Assembly: GCF_900103825.1 (NCBI RefSeq)
Contig: NZ_FNIF01000001.1
Coordinates: 496,001 to 560,000 of the forward strand
DNA length: 64,000 bases
Reading direction: 5' to 3'
Source of the DNA: Paenibacillus sp. yr247
GTDB taxonomy: Bacteria > Bacillota > Bacilli > Paenibacillales > NBRC-103111
This document shows, piece by piece, positions 38,201 through 47,119 of the stretch. A model generated the notes under the pieces. The model did no database searches, had not been told where the DNA came from, and saw only the letters and a list, made by a program, of their open reading frames with translations. The position numbers and the translations under genes are program-made. Each line of letters opens with the position of its first letter. The stretch's first letter is position 1.

Positions 38201-41200
38201 ATGTCCAAGTTAACCGAGTTTTCAATGAAAAATGTAGCAGCGATTTTCATCCTCATGCTGCTGTTGGTCGTAGGTGGAACATACTCCACAACGACTCTCA
38301 AGGTAGAAAGTTTTCCTGATATTACATTTCCGGTCGTAATTATTAGTACTACATACGTAGCACCTCCGAAGGATGTGTTAGATGAAATTACGAAGCCGCT
38401 GGAGAAGGCTGTTGCAGGATTAGATGGGTTAAAAACCCTGAGCTCCGGCTCACAGGACAATTACTCACAAATTATCCTGGAGTTAAATCAAGATAAGAAG
38501 CCTGAAGATGTGAAGAAAGATGTGGAGAGTCTGATCTCCAATGTGAAGCTTCCTCAAGGATCCGAAAAGCCTAAAGTACTAACGGCTGGATTCGCTTCCG
38601 AACCGGTCTACTATTTAGCTGTTTACGGTAATGAGGGAATGAACCAAGCTGAGCTCGATAATGCCTATAAGAATACGATTCTGCCTGGCTTTAATGGACT
38701 CAAAGGAATCGACCATGTGGACTCTGTAGGTAATCAGGACGCTGTGCTTACCATTAAGCTGGATGCGCCTGCGATTAACAGTTATGGTCTAACACCGGCA
38801 GATGTTTCGGGTTTGATCAAAGCTTCACTGGTTTCTAGCCCTGCGGGTACTGTAGATTTCAATGGGAACTCGCAGATGGTACGTGTTAAAGGTGAAATGG
38901 ATACCATTTACAATTTAGATAATTTAAAAATTACAACGAAAACGGGTGACACGCTGCTTCTCAAACAAATCGCCAAAGTCGAAGCGATTAGCGAGTCCAA
39001 ATTTATAGCTAGATTAGATGATCAACCGGCTATCGGCGTACTTCTTTACAAGACGAAAGCAGCGAATGCCGTAGAGTTTGCAGATAGTGCAGATAAGCTG
39101 ATGACGGATTGGGGTCAAACACTGCCTGGCGTGAAATTCCACAAAATTTACAATTCAGCCAATGACATCAAAGATTCCATCCACGGTATGGTGCAAGAAG
39201 GCGGATTGGGTGCAGTGCTTGCCTCGTTAATGATCTTACTGTTCCTGCGTAATATACGTATGACAATCATCGTACTCGTATCCATTCCACTGTCCATTCT
39301 TGTTACGTTGTTAGTCATGGGTCCTCTAGGTATTTCCCTAAACATTATGACGCTTGGAGGAATGGCTATTGCCGTCGGGCGGGTCGTGGACGACAGTATC
39401 GTCGTTATTGAGAACATCTACAGTCAGCTGCAGGTCGCTCAACAACGAAACGAATCTGTCATTAAATTGGCAACGAAACAAGTTTCTAGCGCGATTACTT
39501 CTTCTACGATTACAACAGTGGGTGTATTTGGTCCCATTGGATTCGTGAGCGGGGTGGTCGGTGAAGTATTCCGTCCTTTTGCGATTACACTTGTAGTAGC
39601 CTTATTATCTTCATTGATTGTTGCTTTAACAGTGATTCCGATGCTAGCAAAGCTAATGGTGCTTAGAAGTAAGAAGCTAGCGAATCACAATGAACATAGG
39701 GTAGGGACATTGGGTGAAAAGTACAAAAAAGCAATTATTTGGTCCTTAAATAACCGTATCAAAACGCTTTTGATTGCTGGCGCTGCCCTATTACTCTCAA
39801 TTGTCATTACAGTACCCAATTTAGCGGTGGCTTTCATGCCGAATAGTGAGTCCGTTAAACAAGGGGCTATTGAGATTAAAATGCCGCGGGAAACATCCAT
39901 CGAAATGATGAATGAGAAGTCCAAAGAACTTGAAAAGGATTTGAAATTACATACAGACAAAAAGGGTAATCCTGCATTCAAGTATATTGAATCCCTTGTA
40001 GGTTATAACCAGAGCAGTGACCGCTATGCTTACAGAGCGATGATGTTTTTCGAGCTGTCAGCAGATACGGATGCGACAGAAGCAGTCAAAACGTATAAAG
40101 AAGATATGTTGAAATTGATGCCGCCTGGATCGGATGTCAATGTACAGTTGTTCACCGGCGGACCTCCAACTTCAACGGGTGCAGATTTTTCCTACTCACT
40201 TAAAGGTGATGATCAGCTCTATCTCAAGCAAGCCGCACAAATTGTTAAAGATAAACTGAAGGAGTTCCCGGAGTTAAACGACATTAAAGACAGCTTGAGT
40301 GATTCCAAAACAGAAGTCGAGATTACGGTAGACCAAAACAAAGCACGCTTGCATGGGCTTTCCAATGCTCAAATTTTACAATCCGTCAACGCCTGGATTG
40401 CGGAAGAAAAGCTGGGCGATTTAAAATTTAATAACGTCACTTATGCGACCAAAGTTATGCTGAATCCCGTTTACAAGAACTCTGTGGATAAATTGGGTAC
40501 TTTCCTGATCAAGACGCCTATGGGTCAAACCATTCAATTAAATGAAGTAGCTCGCGTCAGACAAATTGATGCGCCAAATAACATTAGTCGTGAAGACGAA
40601 GAACAGATTGTCAGTGTGAGAGCAAAAATTGAGAGTACGGATAAAGGCGGCGTCAGCAAAAAAATTACGGAAGAACTTGCCAAGTTAGAATTGCCATCAG
40701 GCGTCTCTCGTGAAGTGAAAGGCGTTTCTGATGATATTAACAGAAGCTTCATGCAGATGTTTTTTGCAATCTTCGCTTCCATTTTCATTGTTTACATCGT
40801 AATGGTTATTGCTTTTGGTAACGCTAGAGCGCCGCTTGCCATTCTGTTTTCACTGCCGCTTGCGGCAATAGGGGGCCTCTTAGGACTTCTAGTTACAAGA
40901 GAATCTATCAATGTAACTTCGCTCATCGGTTTCCTCATGCTGATCGGTATCGTTGTAACAAATGCGATTGTACTCGTAGACCGCGTGCAGCAGCTAAGAG
41001 AGCAGGATTATTCGATCCGCGACGCGCTTGTTGAAGCGGGAATTACGCGGTTAAGACCTATTATTATGACGGCAGGTGCAACTATTATTGCCCTCTTGCC
41101 ATTAGGACTAGGATTATCCAAAGGAACAATCATCTCCAAAGGTTTGGCTGTCGTTGTTATTGGAGGTCTTACGACTTCAACTCTTCTAACATTAGTAATT

Positions 41201-41311
41201 GTGCCTATCATGTATGAGATTTTATTTAAGAAAAGAGAAGGCCGATGGTTCAAGAGAAAAGGAAAGTCGGATTCCATACAATCGGAGCAAGCAGCATCTG
41301 CGCTCCAATAA
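38201..41311 (+). CDS. RND-family efflux pump (AcrB/SwrC-like)
   Basis: A 1036-aa inner-membrane RND transporter with 12 expected helices and two large external loops. The ATG at 38201 is preferred (AGGGGAG about 8 bases upstream) to the GTG at 38195. Proton-relay aspartates appear in MAIAVGRVVDDSIVVIENI (helix 4), and GIVVTNAIVLVDRVQQ matches the second half. Related pumps in Bacilli (SwrC/YerP) export surfactin-type amphiphiles and fatty acids. There is no TolC-type gene, as expected for a single-membrane cell. The adaptor lipoprotein follows after 29 bases. Confidence 0.94.
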   Translation: MSKLTEFSMKNVAAIFILMLLLVVGGTYSTTTLKVESFPDITFPVVIISTTYVAPPKDVLDEITKPLEKAVAGLDGLKTLSSGSQDNYSQIILELNQDKKPEDVKKDVESLISNVKLPQGSEKPKVLTAGFASEPVYYLAVYGNEGMNQAELDNAYKNTILPGFNGLKGIDHVDSVGNQDAVLTIKLDAPAINSYGLTPADVSGLIKASLVSSPAGTVDFNGNSQMVRVKGEMDTIYNLDNLKITTKTGDTLLLKQIAKVEAISESKFIARLDDQPAIGVLLYKTKAANAVEFADSADKLMTDWGQTLPGVKFHKIYNSANDIKDSIHGMVQEGGLGAVLASLMILLFLRNIRMTIIVLVSIPLSILVTLLVMGPLGISLNIMTLGGMAIAVGRVVDDSIVVIENIYSQLQVAQQRNESVIKLATKQVSSAITSSTITTVGVFGPIGFVSGVVGEVFRPFAITLVVALLSSLIVALTVIPMLAKLMVLRSKKLANHNEHRVGTLGEKYKKAIIWSLNNRIKTLLIAGAALLLSIVITVPNLAVAFMPNSESVKQGAIEIKMPRETSIEMMNEKSKELEKDLKLHTDKKGNPAFKYIESLVGYNQSSDRYAYRAMMFFELSADTDATEAVKTYKEDMLKLMPPGSDVNVQLFTGGPPTSTGADFSYSLKGDDQLYLKQAAQIVKDKLKEFPELNDIKDSLSDSKTEVEITVDQNKARLHGLSNAQILQSVNAWIAEEKLGDLKFNNVTYATKVMLNPVYKNSVDKLGTFLIKTPMGQTIQLNEVARVRQIDAPNNISREDEEQIVSVRAKIESTDKGGVSKKITEELAKLELPSGVSREVKGVSDDINRSFMQMFFAIFASIFIVYIVMVIAFGNARAPLAILFSLPLAAIGGLLGLLVTRESINVTSLIGFLMLIGIVVTNAIVLVDRVQQLREQDYSIRDALVEAGITRLRPIIMTAGATIIALLPLGLGLSKGTIISKGLAVVVIGGLTTSTLLTLVIVPIMYEILFKKREGRWFKRKGKSDSIQSEQAASALQ

Positions 41312-41340
41312 GCTGAACAGGGGAAAAGGAGAAAACGAAT

Positions 41341-42597
41341 ATGAAACGTCAGTTGTTTACGATTAAACAGAGTGCTAAATTATTCGGTGTCGTCGTGCTC
41401 AGTGCGGCGATAGCCGTTGGATGTTCCGCATCACCAGCAGCAAGCCCGGCAGCAACACCCGCTGCTGCAGAGCAAGGGGTCAAAGTAGTAAAAACGGCCA
41501 AAATAGTCAAGCAAAAGATTGGTGAACCTGTTGAACAAGTCGGTGACGTCTTATCATCCGTACAATTGGATGTTGTCGCGAAATCCGGTGGTGAAGTCAT
41601 TGAAATTGTTAAGAAACGCGGAGACAAAGTAGAAAAGGGCGATGTACTTTTCCGATTGGATCCAACCGATGCGCTGATTCAGAAGGATTTGAATGCTGTT
41701 AGTATAAAAGGGGCACAAGCAGGACTTACTTCGGCTAAGCAGAACACTTCGAACGGTATCGAAGATGCCAAGGATCGGGTTTCCAAGATGGAAACCGCAG
41801 TTAGTGACCTAGAGAAAGCATACAACAAAGTTCACAATGATTATGATTTAGGGATAGCAACGAAGTCCCAATTAGAGCAGGCGGAAACGACGCTTAATAA
41901 TACGAAGAAAGATCTAGCAAGCCAACGTAGAGCACTCAAGACACTGCAAGAAACGAACTCGCTAACACAAGCGGAGTCTAGTTTGGAATCAGCACAAGTT
42001 AACGCTCGTAATATCGAGAGAGCACTTAGCAACCTTGAGGTGAAAGCACCGGCTTCCGGTGTGCTTACGGATCTCAATGTGAGTGTCGGCCAGACGTTAG
42101 CGCCAGGTGGCCGAGTGGGGGAAGTTCAACAAACGAATCCAGTCAAAATCAAGTCCCAACTTACTGAAGCATCAGCTAACCTCGTTAGAGGCAAAGGTGA
42201 ACTGACATTCTACATACCAGGCGTTACGAACAAAGCTAATGCCAAAGTGACCTACTTATCGGATGTCATTAACGGACAATCCAAAGCTTACGATCTGGAA
42301 TTGGAGGTTCCAAATCCGGACGGCAAGCTAAGACCCGGTTCCAAAGCCCAGGTAGAACTAACCAAAGATGATGAACAAGTCGTTCCTGTTGTGCCAAGTC
42401 TTAGTATCGTTCACGAAGCCGGAGATAGTTTTGTTTATATCGTAAATGGGGAAACCGTGCAAAAACGTAAAGTTGAACTCGGTCGCTTAAATGAGACAAA
42501 TCAGGAAGTTATTTCTGGGGTCAAGGAAGGCGAAATGCTCGTTATTTCCGGACAACATCAACTGAAAGATCAAGATAAAATAAAAGTGGGCAATTAA
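41341..42597 (+). CDS. RND adaptor lipoprotein (membrane-fusion protein)
   Basis: A 418-aa lipoprotein with lipobox AVGC (Cys28) and an Ala/Pro-rich linker. It shows the split lipoyl motif (VVAKSGGEVIEIVKKRGDKVEKGDVLFRLD and LEVKAPASGVLTDLNVSVGQTL) around a long alpha-helical hairpin (about 115-225), followed by beta-barrel and membrane-proximal domains. It is expected to dock on the RND pump at 38201. The gene is followed 24 bases later by the secreted beta-rich protein. Similar in plan, but not closely in sequence, to the adaptor at 29287. Confidence 0.92.
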   Translation: MKRQLFTIKQSAKLFGVVVLSAAIAVGCSASPAASPAATPAAAEQGVKVVKTAKIVKQKIGEPVEQVGDVLSSVQLDVVAKSGGEVIEIVKKRGDKVEKGDVLFRLDPTDALIQKDLNAVSIKGAQAGLTSAKQNTSNGIEDAKDRVSKMETAVSDLEKAYNKVHNDYDLGIATKSQLEQAETTLNNTKKDLASQRRALKTLQETNSLTQAESSLESAQVNARNIERALSNLEVKAPASGVLTDLNVSVGQTLAPGGRVGEVQQTNPVKIKSQLTEASANLVRGKGELTFYIPGVTNKANAKVTYLSDVINGQSKAYDLELEVPNPDGKLRPGSKAQVELTKDDEQVVPVVPSLSIVHEAGDSFVYIVNGETVQKRKVELGRLNETNQEVISGVKEGEMLVISGQHQLKDQDKIKVGN

Positions 42598-42621
42598 CAA
42601 AAGAATTAGGAGGAGAAATAA

Positions 42622-44373
42622 GTGAATAAAACGATGAATAAATCGCTAGTTACAATTGTTCTAACTGCTGCCCTATTAACTACAGCTTCTTTTCCTGCAT
42701 GGGCTGCCGATGGATTGAGCGGGGTAGTGGTTGCTGGAACAAGTGCAATTACAAGCTATACACTGACAGATAAAATTGAGGTAGAAATTAAAAGCATTCT
42801 CAATAATCATGAATCCGATTCAACGAAATTGGGCGCTGTCATTCGGGTACGCAATACCAGTGGTAACGTGACACGAGTACCTGACTTTGAATTACGGGTA
42901 CGGATGGCGGATGGCATCGAATACACGCTGCAGCCAAGTGCCACAAATCCGAAATCGATTCAACCCAAGAGCCAGCAGGAACTTAGCTACTTGACGACGG
43001 TTGAGCGGAGTGATGACGTTGCTCTAACTGATCTTAGCTTTGTAGATGTGGATCTGGAAGTGTATCCGAAGGAAGAAACGACACTGCTAACCGTACCGGT
43101 TGACGCTGGTCTCGTATGGAACGGCAGTGATAGTACGATAACGAAGCCATCTGCTATCCTTAAATGGGGAGAGGCCTTTACCCTGCCTTCTTTACGATCA
43201 TCTCTTGGATTCCTACCTGTGGATATTCATAAGGAAATCACAGCCAAAGGCGTATCCACGGTTGTCCAAATTCAAGTCCTGAATCCGACCAAAGAGCGCC
43301 AGACCGTTCCTAATTTTGGTATCGATGGCAAGACAGACAATAACGTTTATTCCGGTAGTCGTGCCGAAACATCTGTTATATTGGATCCAGGTGAGAAGAA
43401 GTACATCCATGTTGTCATCCCAACGGAACTGGACACGGAATTCACCAGTTTGAATGTGGTTACACCAGAGAATTTTGCCACTGCAATAGGTGAGGGCAAG
43501 TTCCATGAAGACAGCTACCGTGTAGGACGCGTCAATATTCTGCTCCCTGCAGGTGCTTTAACACAAGGCGTTATCCCAGCTCCGGAATACACGTTAGGCA
43601 CAGCTGTCAAACTGGATACAACGAATAAATTCGTTCCTTCAAATGTCGATGTGTCGCTGGTTGAATTGCACGTAACAAGCAATGAAGACGATGGCTTCAA
43701 TTCGGCTGTTGCGAAGTTTAAACTAACGAATAACAGTGAGAGACCGATCCCGATTCCCGCGATTCAAACGGAACTTGTTAGTAAAGACGGTTATGCCTAT
43801 GTAGGAAGGAGACAGGAAGCTACAGCTCTCAGTGTCGTTCCAAAGGCCTCTTATGTCGTAAGCTATTCGTATGCCCTACCAGCTTCGGAGACTGGGGAAG
43901 GATTGAAGATGAACCTTTACAGTCAGCAAGCTAGTGGAGATACGACCTATAAATCATTACTTGCGACGGCAAAGGTACCTGTTCAGAAAAATGAGCCAAC
44001 GAGCAAAGTTCTGAATGTGTATCCGTTTGAGATTGGCATTAAGGATTGGACCATTTCAGCTATTTTCCAAGGAAACATGACCTATGATTACAAGCTGAAG
44101 CTGGATTTGGACATAAACCCGGATAAACAAGTGACGGTCGATAAGTTTAACAGTAAACTTTCTTTCGAATTATTCGACAATGTTGGAAATCCAGTTGGAA
44201 AATCAGTTCAAGCCTTGTCAGGCGAAGGCCGATTGTACAATGGGTCAAATACAATTAACTTAAATGCGAAATCCAACCAACTTGACTTCCCAATTCAAGT
44301 CAAAGTGTTTGAGACATTCACCAATGAATATGGGGAATCCGTTAAACGGTTACTGACTACTTTCAAACAATAG
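42622..44373 (+). CDS. Secreted beta-rich repeat protein ending the RND operon
   Basis: Family not recognised. The 583-aa protein has a signal peptide (likely cleaved after PAWA) and no anchor. It shares plan and short motifs with the 716-aa protein at 35766: modules such as VIRVRNTSGNVTRVPDFEL, then MADGIEYTL, a Pro/Gly turn and a closing acidic strand, and a C-terminal domain opening NVYPFEIGIKD (NVDLFPYTI in the other). One module has the run FKLTNNSERPIPIPAIQTEL. AGGAGG lies 8-9 bases upstream. Likely an extracytoplasmic partner of the RND pump and adaptor. Confidence 0.85.
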   Translation: MNKTMNKSLVTIVLTAALLTTASFPAWAADGLSGVVVAGTSAITSYTLTDKIEVEIKSILNNHESDSTKLGAVIRVRNTSGNVTRVPDFELRVRMADGIEYTLQPSATNPKSIQPKSQQELSYLTTVERSDDVALTDLSFVDVDLEVYPKEETTLLTVPVDAGLVWNGSDSTITKPSAILKWGEAFTLPSLRSSLGFLPVDIHKEITAKGVSTVVQIQVLNPTKERQTVPNFGIDGKTDNNVYSGSRAETSVILDPGEKKYIHVVIPTELDTEFTSLNVVTPENFATAIGEGKFHEDSYRVGRVNILLPAGALTQGVIPAPEYTLGTAVKLDTTNKFVPSNVDVSLVELHVTSNEDDGFNSAVAKFKLTNNSERPIPIPAIQTELVSKDGYAYVGRRQEATALSVVPKASYVVSYSYALPASETGEGLKMNLYSQQASGDTTYKSLLATAKVPVQKNEPTSKVLNVYPFEIGIKDWTISAIFQGNMTYDYKLKLDLDINPDKQVTVDKFNSKLSFELFDNVGNPVGKSVQALSGEGRLYNGSNTINLNAKSNQLDFPIQVKVFETFTNEYGESVKRLLTTFKQ

Positions 44374-44388
44374 TAAAACTCATGAAAT

Positions 44389-44434
44389 GCCGCTTGGTTC
44401 TGTGCTGTTAAGCACTTCCAAGTGGCTTTTTTAT
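44389..44434 (+). terminator. Terminator of the RND operon
   Basis: GCCGCTTGG pairs with CCAAGTGGC around an inner GTGCT/AGCAC hairpin, followed by TTTTTTATTT. Confidence 0.85.
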
Positions 44435-44538
44435 TTATTTTGCCGCGGTAATTTATTGCTTGGTTAGGGAGGGCTCATAAGTCGTTCTTTTTTTGGATAA
44501 GATAGGATTATCGATTTGAACAAAACGGAGTGATTGCG

Positions 44539-44703
44539 ATGAACTGGATATATTGGGCTAAATTATACGATTCCAAGTTTCAAGCGGGCTGTTTGGCTAA
44601 AAGAATGGAAGAAGATTGGTGGATTTACGGATATGAATGCCCACAAGAAGTGGAAGTGTATAAGTCGAAAAAAGGACGTTTTGGCGTTCGATATAATACG
44701 TAA
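44539..44703 (+). CDS. Small Trp/Tyr-rich protein, unknown function
   Basis: A 54-aa open frame with CGGAG 8 bases before the ATG. The product MNWIYWAKLYDSKFQAG... is rich in Trp, Tyr and charged residues, contains two Cys, and has no signal peptide or membrane helix. It stands alone between the RND-operon terminator and the tRNA promoter. Function is unknown; SD spacing and codon pattern support it as a real gene. Confidence 0.6.
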   Translation: MNWIYWAKLYDSKFQAGCLAKRMEEDWWIYGYECPQEVEVYKSKKGRFGVRYNT

Positions 44704-44732
44704 ATCTGACGAAATGACCTAGAAATTAACGC

Positions 44733-44762
44733 TTGACTTAGCCCTCGCGCTTAGTGTATATT
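44733..44762 (+). promoter_or_regulatory. Promoter of the tRNA pair
   Basis: TTGACT (44733-44738) and TATATT (44757-44762) with 18-base spacing; the predicted start lies about 25 bases before the first tRNA. Confidence 0.55.
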
Positions 44763-44794
44763 TAATTTTGTCGCTGTTGAGCGGCAGCTAATGA

Positions 44795-44875
<81 letters not shown>

Positions 44876-44886
44876 TACTTCATTTT

Positions 44887-44960
44887 GGGCCTATAGCTCA
44901 GTTGGTTAGAGCGGTCGGCTCATAACCGATTGGTCGGGGGTTCGAGTCCCTCTGGGCCCA
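44887..44960 (+). tRNA. tRNA with CAT anticodon, probably tRNA-Ile2 (lysidine-modified)
   Basis: A 74-base cloverleaf without encoded CCA; anticodon CAT at 44921-44923. The acceptor stem GGGCCTA/TGGGCCC has C4-G69 and C5-G68, the pairs known to mark tRNA-Ile2 for TilS in E. coli, and the anticodon loop CTCATAA is the tRNA-Ile2 form. Elongator tRNA-Met is the alternative. Confidence 0.85.
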
Positions 44961-44968
44961 TACTCAGG

Positions 44969-44992
44969 AAACCCTTCATTATAAGGGTTTTT
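44969..44992 (+). terminator. Terminator of the tRNA pair
   Basis: AAACCCTT pairs with AAGGGTTT, followed by TTATTATTTT. Confidence 0.8.
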
Positions 44993-45036
44993 ATTATTTT
45001 ATGAGACCAAACAAGCCTCTCGATAAGGAGAAAGCT

Positions 45037-45315
45037 ATGTGCCGAAACATTAAAACGCTATTCAACTTCGATCCTCTTGCTACTGACGATGAGATTCAGG
45101 CAGCCTCGTTACAATTTGTGAGAAAGCTCTCGGGCTTCACCGAGCCTTCGAAAGCGAACGAGGAGGCGTTCAATCGCGCCGTCCAGGAGATGTCTGTCGT
45201 TGCCCGGAATCTGCTCAATTCATTGGTAACCAATGCCGAGCCTCGCAATCGCGAGATTGAAATCGAACGTGCTCGCGCAAGAAATGCGAAAAGGTTCGGA
45301 GTTGCGGAAAATTAG
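45037..45315 (+). CDS. DUF2277 family protein
   Basis: A 92-aa protein of the DUF2277 family, which starts MCRNIKTLFNF and contains ATDDEIQAASLQFVRKLSGF. ATG 45037 is used because it gives the conserved N-terminus and has AAGGAG 6 bases upstream; the longer frame from 45001 overlaps the tRNA terminator. No molecular function is established to my knowledge. The family is small, cytosolic and helical. Confidence 0.85.
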   Translation: MCRNIKTLFNFDPLATDDEIQAASLQFVRKLSGFTEPSKANEEAFNRAVQEMSVVARNLLNSLVTNAEPRNREIEIERARARNAKRFGVAEN

Positions 45316-45334
45316 GACTTCAATTTACTTACTA

Positions 45335-45373
45335 AAAAAGGTTCTTTCCTTTAGGGGGGAGGAGCCTTTTTCG
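45335..45373 (+). terminator. Terminator after the DUF2277 gene
   Basis: AAAAAGGTTCTTTCC pairs (with G-U pairs) with GGGAGGAGCCTTTTT. Confidence 0.75.
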
Positions 45374-45460
45374 GTTTTCCTGGATAGGCATACTACCTGA
45401 TCTTGTAGCGCTCAACCCTAGGTAAGCATATTATATATGAAACTAGTAGAGAGTAGGTGA

Positions 45461-46213
45461 GTGAAAGTGACCAAAGGTTTTGATTGTTCAACGCCTTTAA
45501 CGGCACCAACCGCCAGTGCTTTCGTCAAGGATGGCTACTCGTTTGTGGCCAGATATCTTGTTCCTAGTGGGTTTAAAGCACTTACCAAAGCAGAAGCAGA
45601 CACGATTAGCCAGGCCGGCCTGCATATCGTATCTGTGTTCGAGACAACTGCTAGCCGAGCTCTTGATGGAAGGAATGCGGGATTAGCAGATGGGGCTACT
45701 GCTTTGCAGGTTGCTCATAATCTTAGCCAACCAGCTGGCAGCTGTATCTATTTTGCTGTTGATTTTGATGCTTCTAGTGCGCAAATGCCGGCAGTCATTG
45801 CCTATATTCAAGCAGCAAGTGAAGCGACACCTGAATACACGACAGGGGTATATGGATCTTTTTCGGTGATGGAAGCCGTACAAAAGGCAGGGGCTTGTTC
45901 ACATTTTTGGCAAACGTATGCTTGGAGCGGCGGTGAAAAGTCTACTTTTATAAACATTTATCAATACTTTAATGAAGTGGTCGAACATGGAATCGATATC
46001 GATCACGATGAATCGTATGGGAATGAAGGTTGGTGGAATACGGTAGTGCCACCTGAGCCTCCCATATCCTATCCTCTGTCACCTGGTGACGCGAATTTGA
46101 TTATACCATTCCTTTCTGCCGGATATTTTGCGACGAATTCCCCTGCTGCTCGAGAGGAGTTTCATCGCTTAGCTAATGAATTACGTAAAGCTTCAGGTCA
46201 ACCGGAACAATAA
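45461..46213 (+). CDS. DUF1906 (Rv2525c-like) glycoside-hydrolase-like protein
   Basis: A 250-aa protein whose first 200 residues match the DUF1906 glycoside-hydrolase-like TIM-barrel domain: KGFDCSTPLTAP, SFVARYLVPS, GLHIVSVFETT, GSCIYFAVDFDAS, TGVYGSFSVMEAV, HFWQTYAWSGG and IDIDHDESYG. A short C-terminal helical region (about 205-250) resembles small wall-associated tails. No signal peptide is visible. The start is GTG with a weak AGTAGGTGAG upstream. Expected ligand or substrate is a cell-wall glycan, but catalysis has not been established for most family members. Confidence 0.8.
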   Translation: MKVTKGFDCSTPLTAPTASAFVKDGYSFVARYLVPSGFKALTKAEADTISQAGLHIVSVFETTASRALDGRNAGLADGATALQVAHNLSQPAGSCIYFAVDFDASSAQMPAVIAYIQAASEATPEYTTGVYGSFSVMEAVQKAGACSHFWQTYAWSGGEKSTFINIYQYFNEVVEHGIDIDHDESYGNEGWWNTVVPPEPPISYPLSPGDANLIIPFLSAGYFATNSPAAREEFHRLANELRKASGQPEQ

Positions 46214-46300
46214 ATGATTCCCGAAATTAAACCGAACCGAATCCTCCTTTGATGCGTTTATTCTACAGAGTAGATGAATACATTCAAGGAGGATTTTTTG

Positions 46301-47070
46301 ATGAAAAAAGTTTATATGCAGTCGTTCTAAGTATTGGCTTATTGGTTACGGGGATATTACCTGTTTCAGCTCATGAGCATGGTACGAGCCTGTCGGCTGA
46401 TATGAATATGAAAGCATCCGCTTACATGCAGCAGCAGGTGAAATCCGATATGAAGCTCACATTGAATGGGAAACCATTGCAGTTAGACGAGTCATACTTG
46501 ATCGATAGTTCCTTGTTTGTACCGTATCGCGCTTTTGCCGAAGGCATTGGATCCGAAGTGAGCTATGATGCCGCTACGCAAACGGTGACAGTAAAAAAGG
46601 ACACCAAGACTGTTAAGTTGACTATCGGATCCTCAGAAGCAGATGTGGACGGATCCCTAATATCCATGGTTGGACCTGCTCAATTAATTAATAGCTCAAC
46701 CTTCGTCCACTCGCGTTTTCTGGCTGAAGTGTTCGGCATCAAGGTCTTGTATGATGAATCAACGCGGACGGTTAATCTCATTAGTGGCGGAACGTCCGGA
46801 TCAGGACAAGAGGTAGCTAAAACGTACTATGTGAATATGGAAGGCTTTGCTTTCAAAGAGGGGGAAATCACCGTAGAAGCAGGCTCATCTGTTATCTTTA
46901 CGAATAAGGATAAAGTGAAGCACAATGCCGTTGCTGACGATGGCAGCTTCAAAACGAACCTTCTTGCCACAGGTAATTCTGAAAGTGTCACATTTACGAA
47001 ACCAGGGGAATACACCTATTACTGTGAGCCACATAAGGAATTCATGAAGGGTAAAATTACCGTGAAATAA
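46301..47070 (+). CDS. Secreted cupredoxin with copper-amine-oxidase-N domain (start frameshifted)
   Basis: The body encodes a signal peptide (SLYAVVLSIGLLVTGILPVSA), a copper-amine-oxidase N-terminal-like domain (about 55-170) and a C-terminal plastocyanin-like domain with a complete type 1 copper set (His in KHNAVADD, Cys and His in YYCEPH, Met in EFMKG). The strong SD AAGGAGGA (46286-46293) serves ATG 46301, but that frame stops after nine codons. The domain frame is one base off: adding one A to the six-A run at 46304-46309 restores MKKSLYAVV. Likely a frameshift mutation, sequencing error or slippage site. Without a shift, the only in-frame ATG (46249) has no SD. Confidence 0.8.
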
Positions 47071-47076
47071 AGAAGG

Positions 47077-47118
47077 AAGCCCGGCATCTCTCGACTAGCT
47101 CAGAGATGCCGGGCTTTT
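47077..47118. terminator. Bidirectional terminator between convergent genes
   Basis: AAGCCCGGCATCTCT pairs with AGAGATGCCGGGCTT, then TTTGTT. It also ends the minus-strand gene whose stop is at 47120. Confidence 0.9.
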
Positions 47119-47119
47119 G

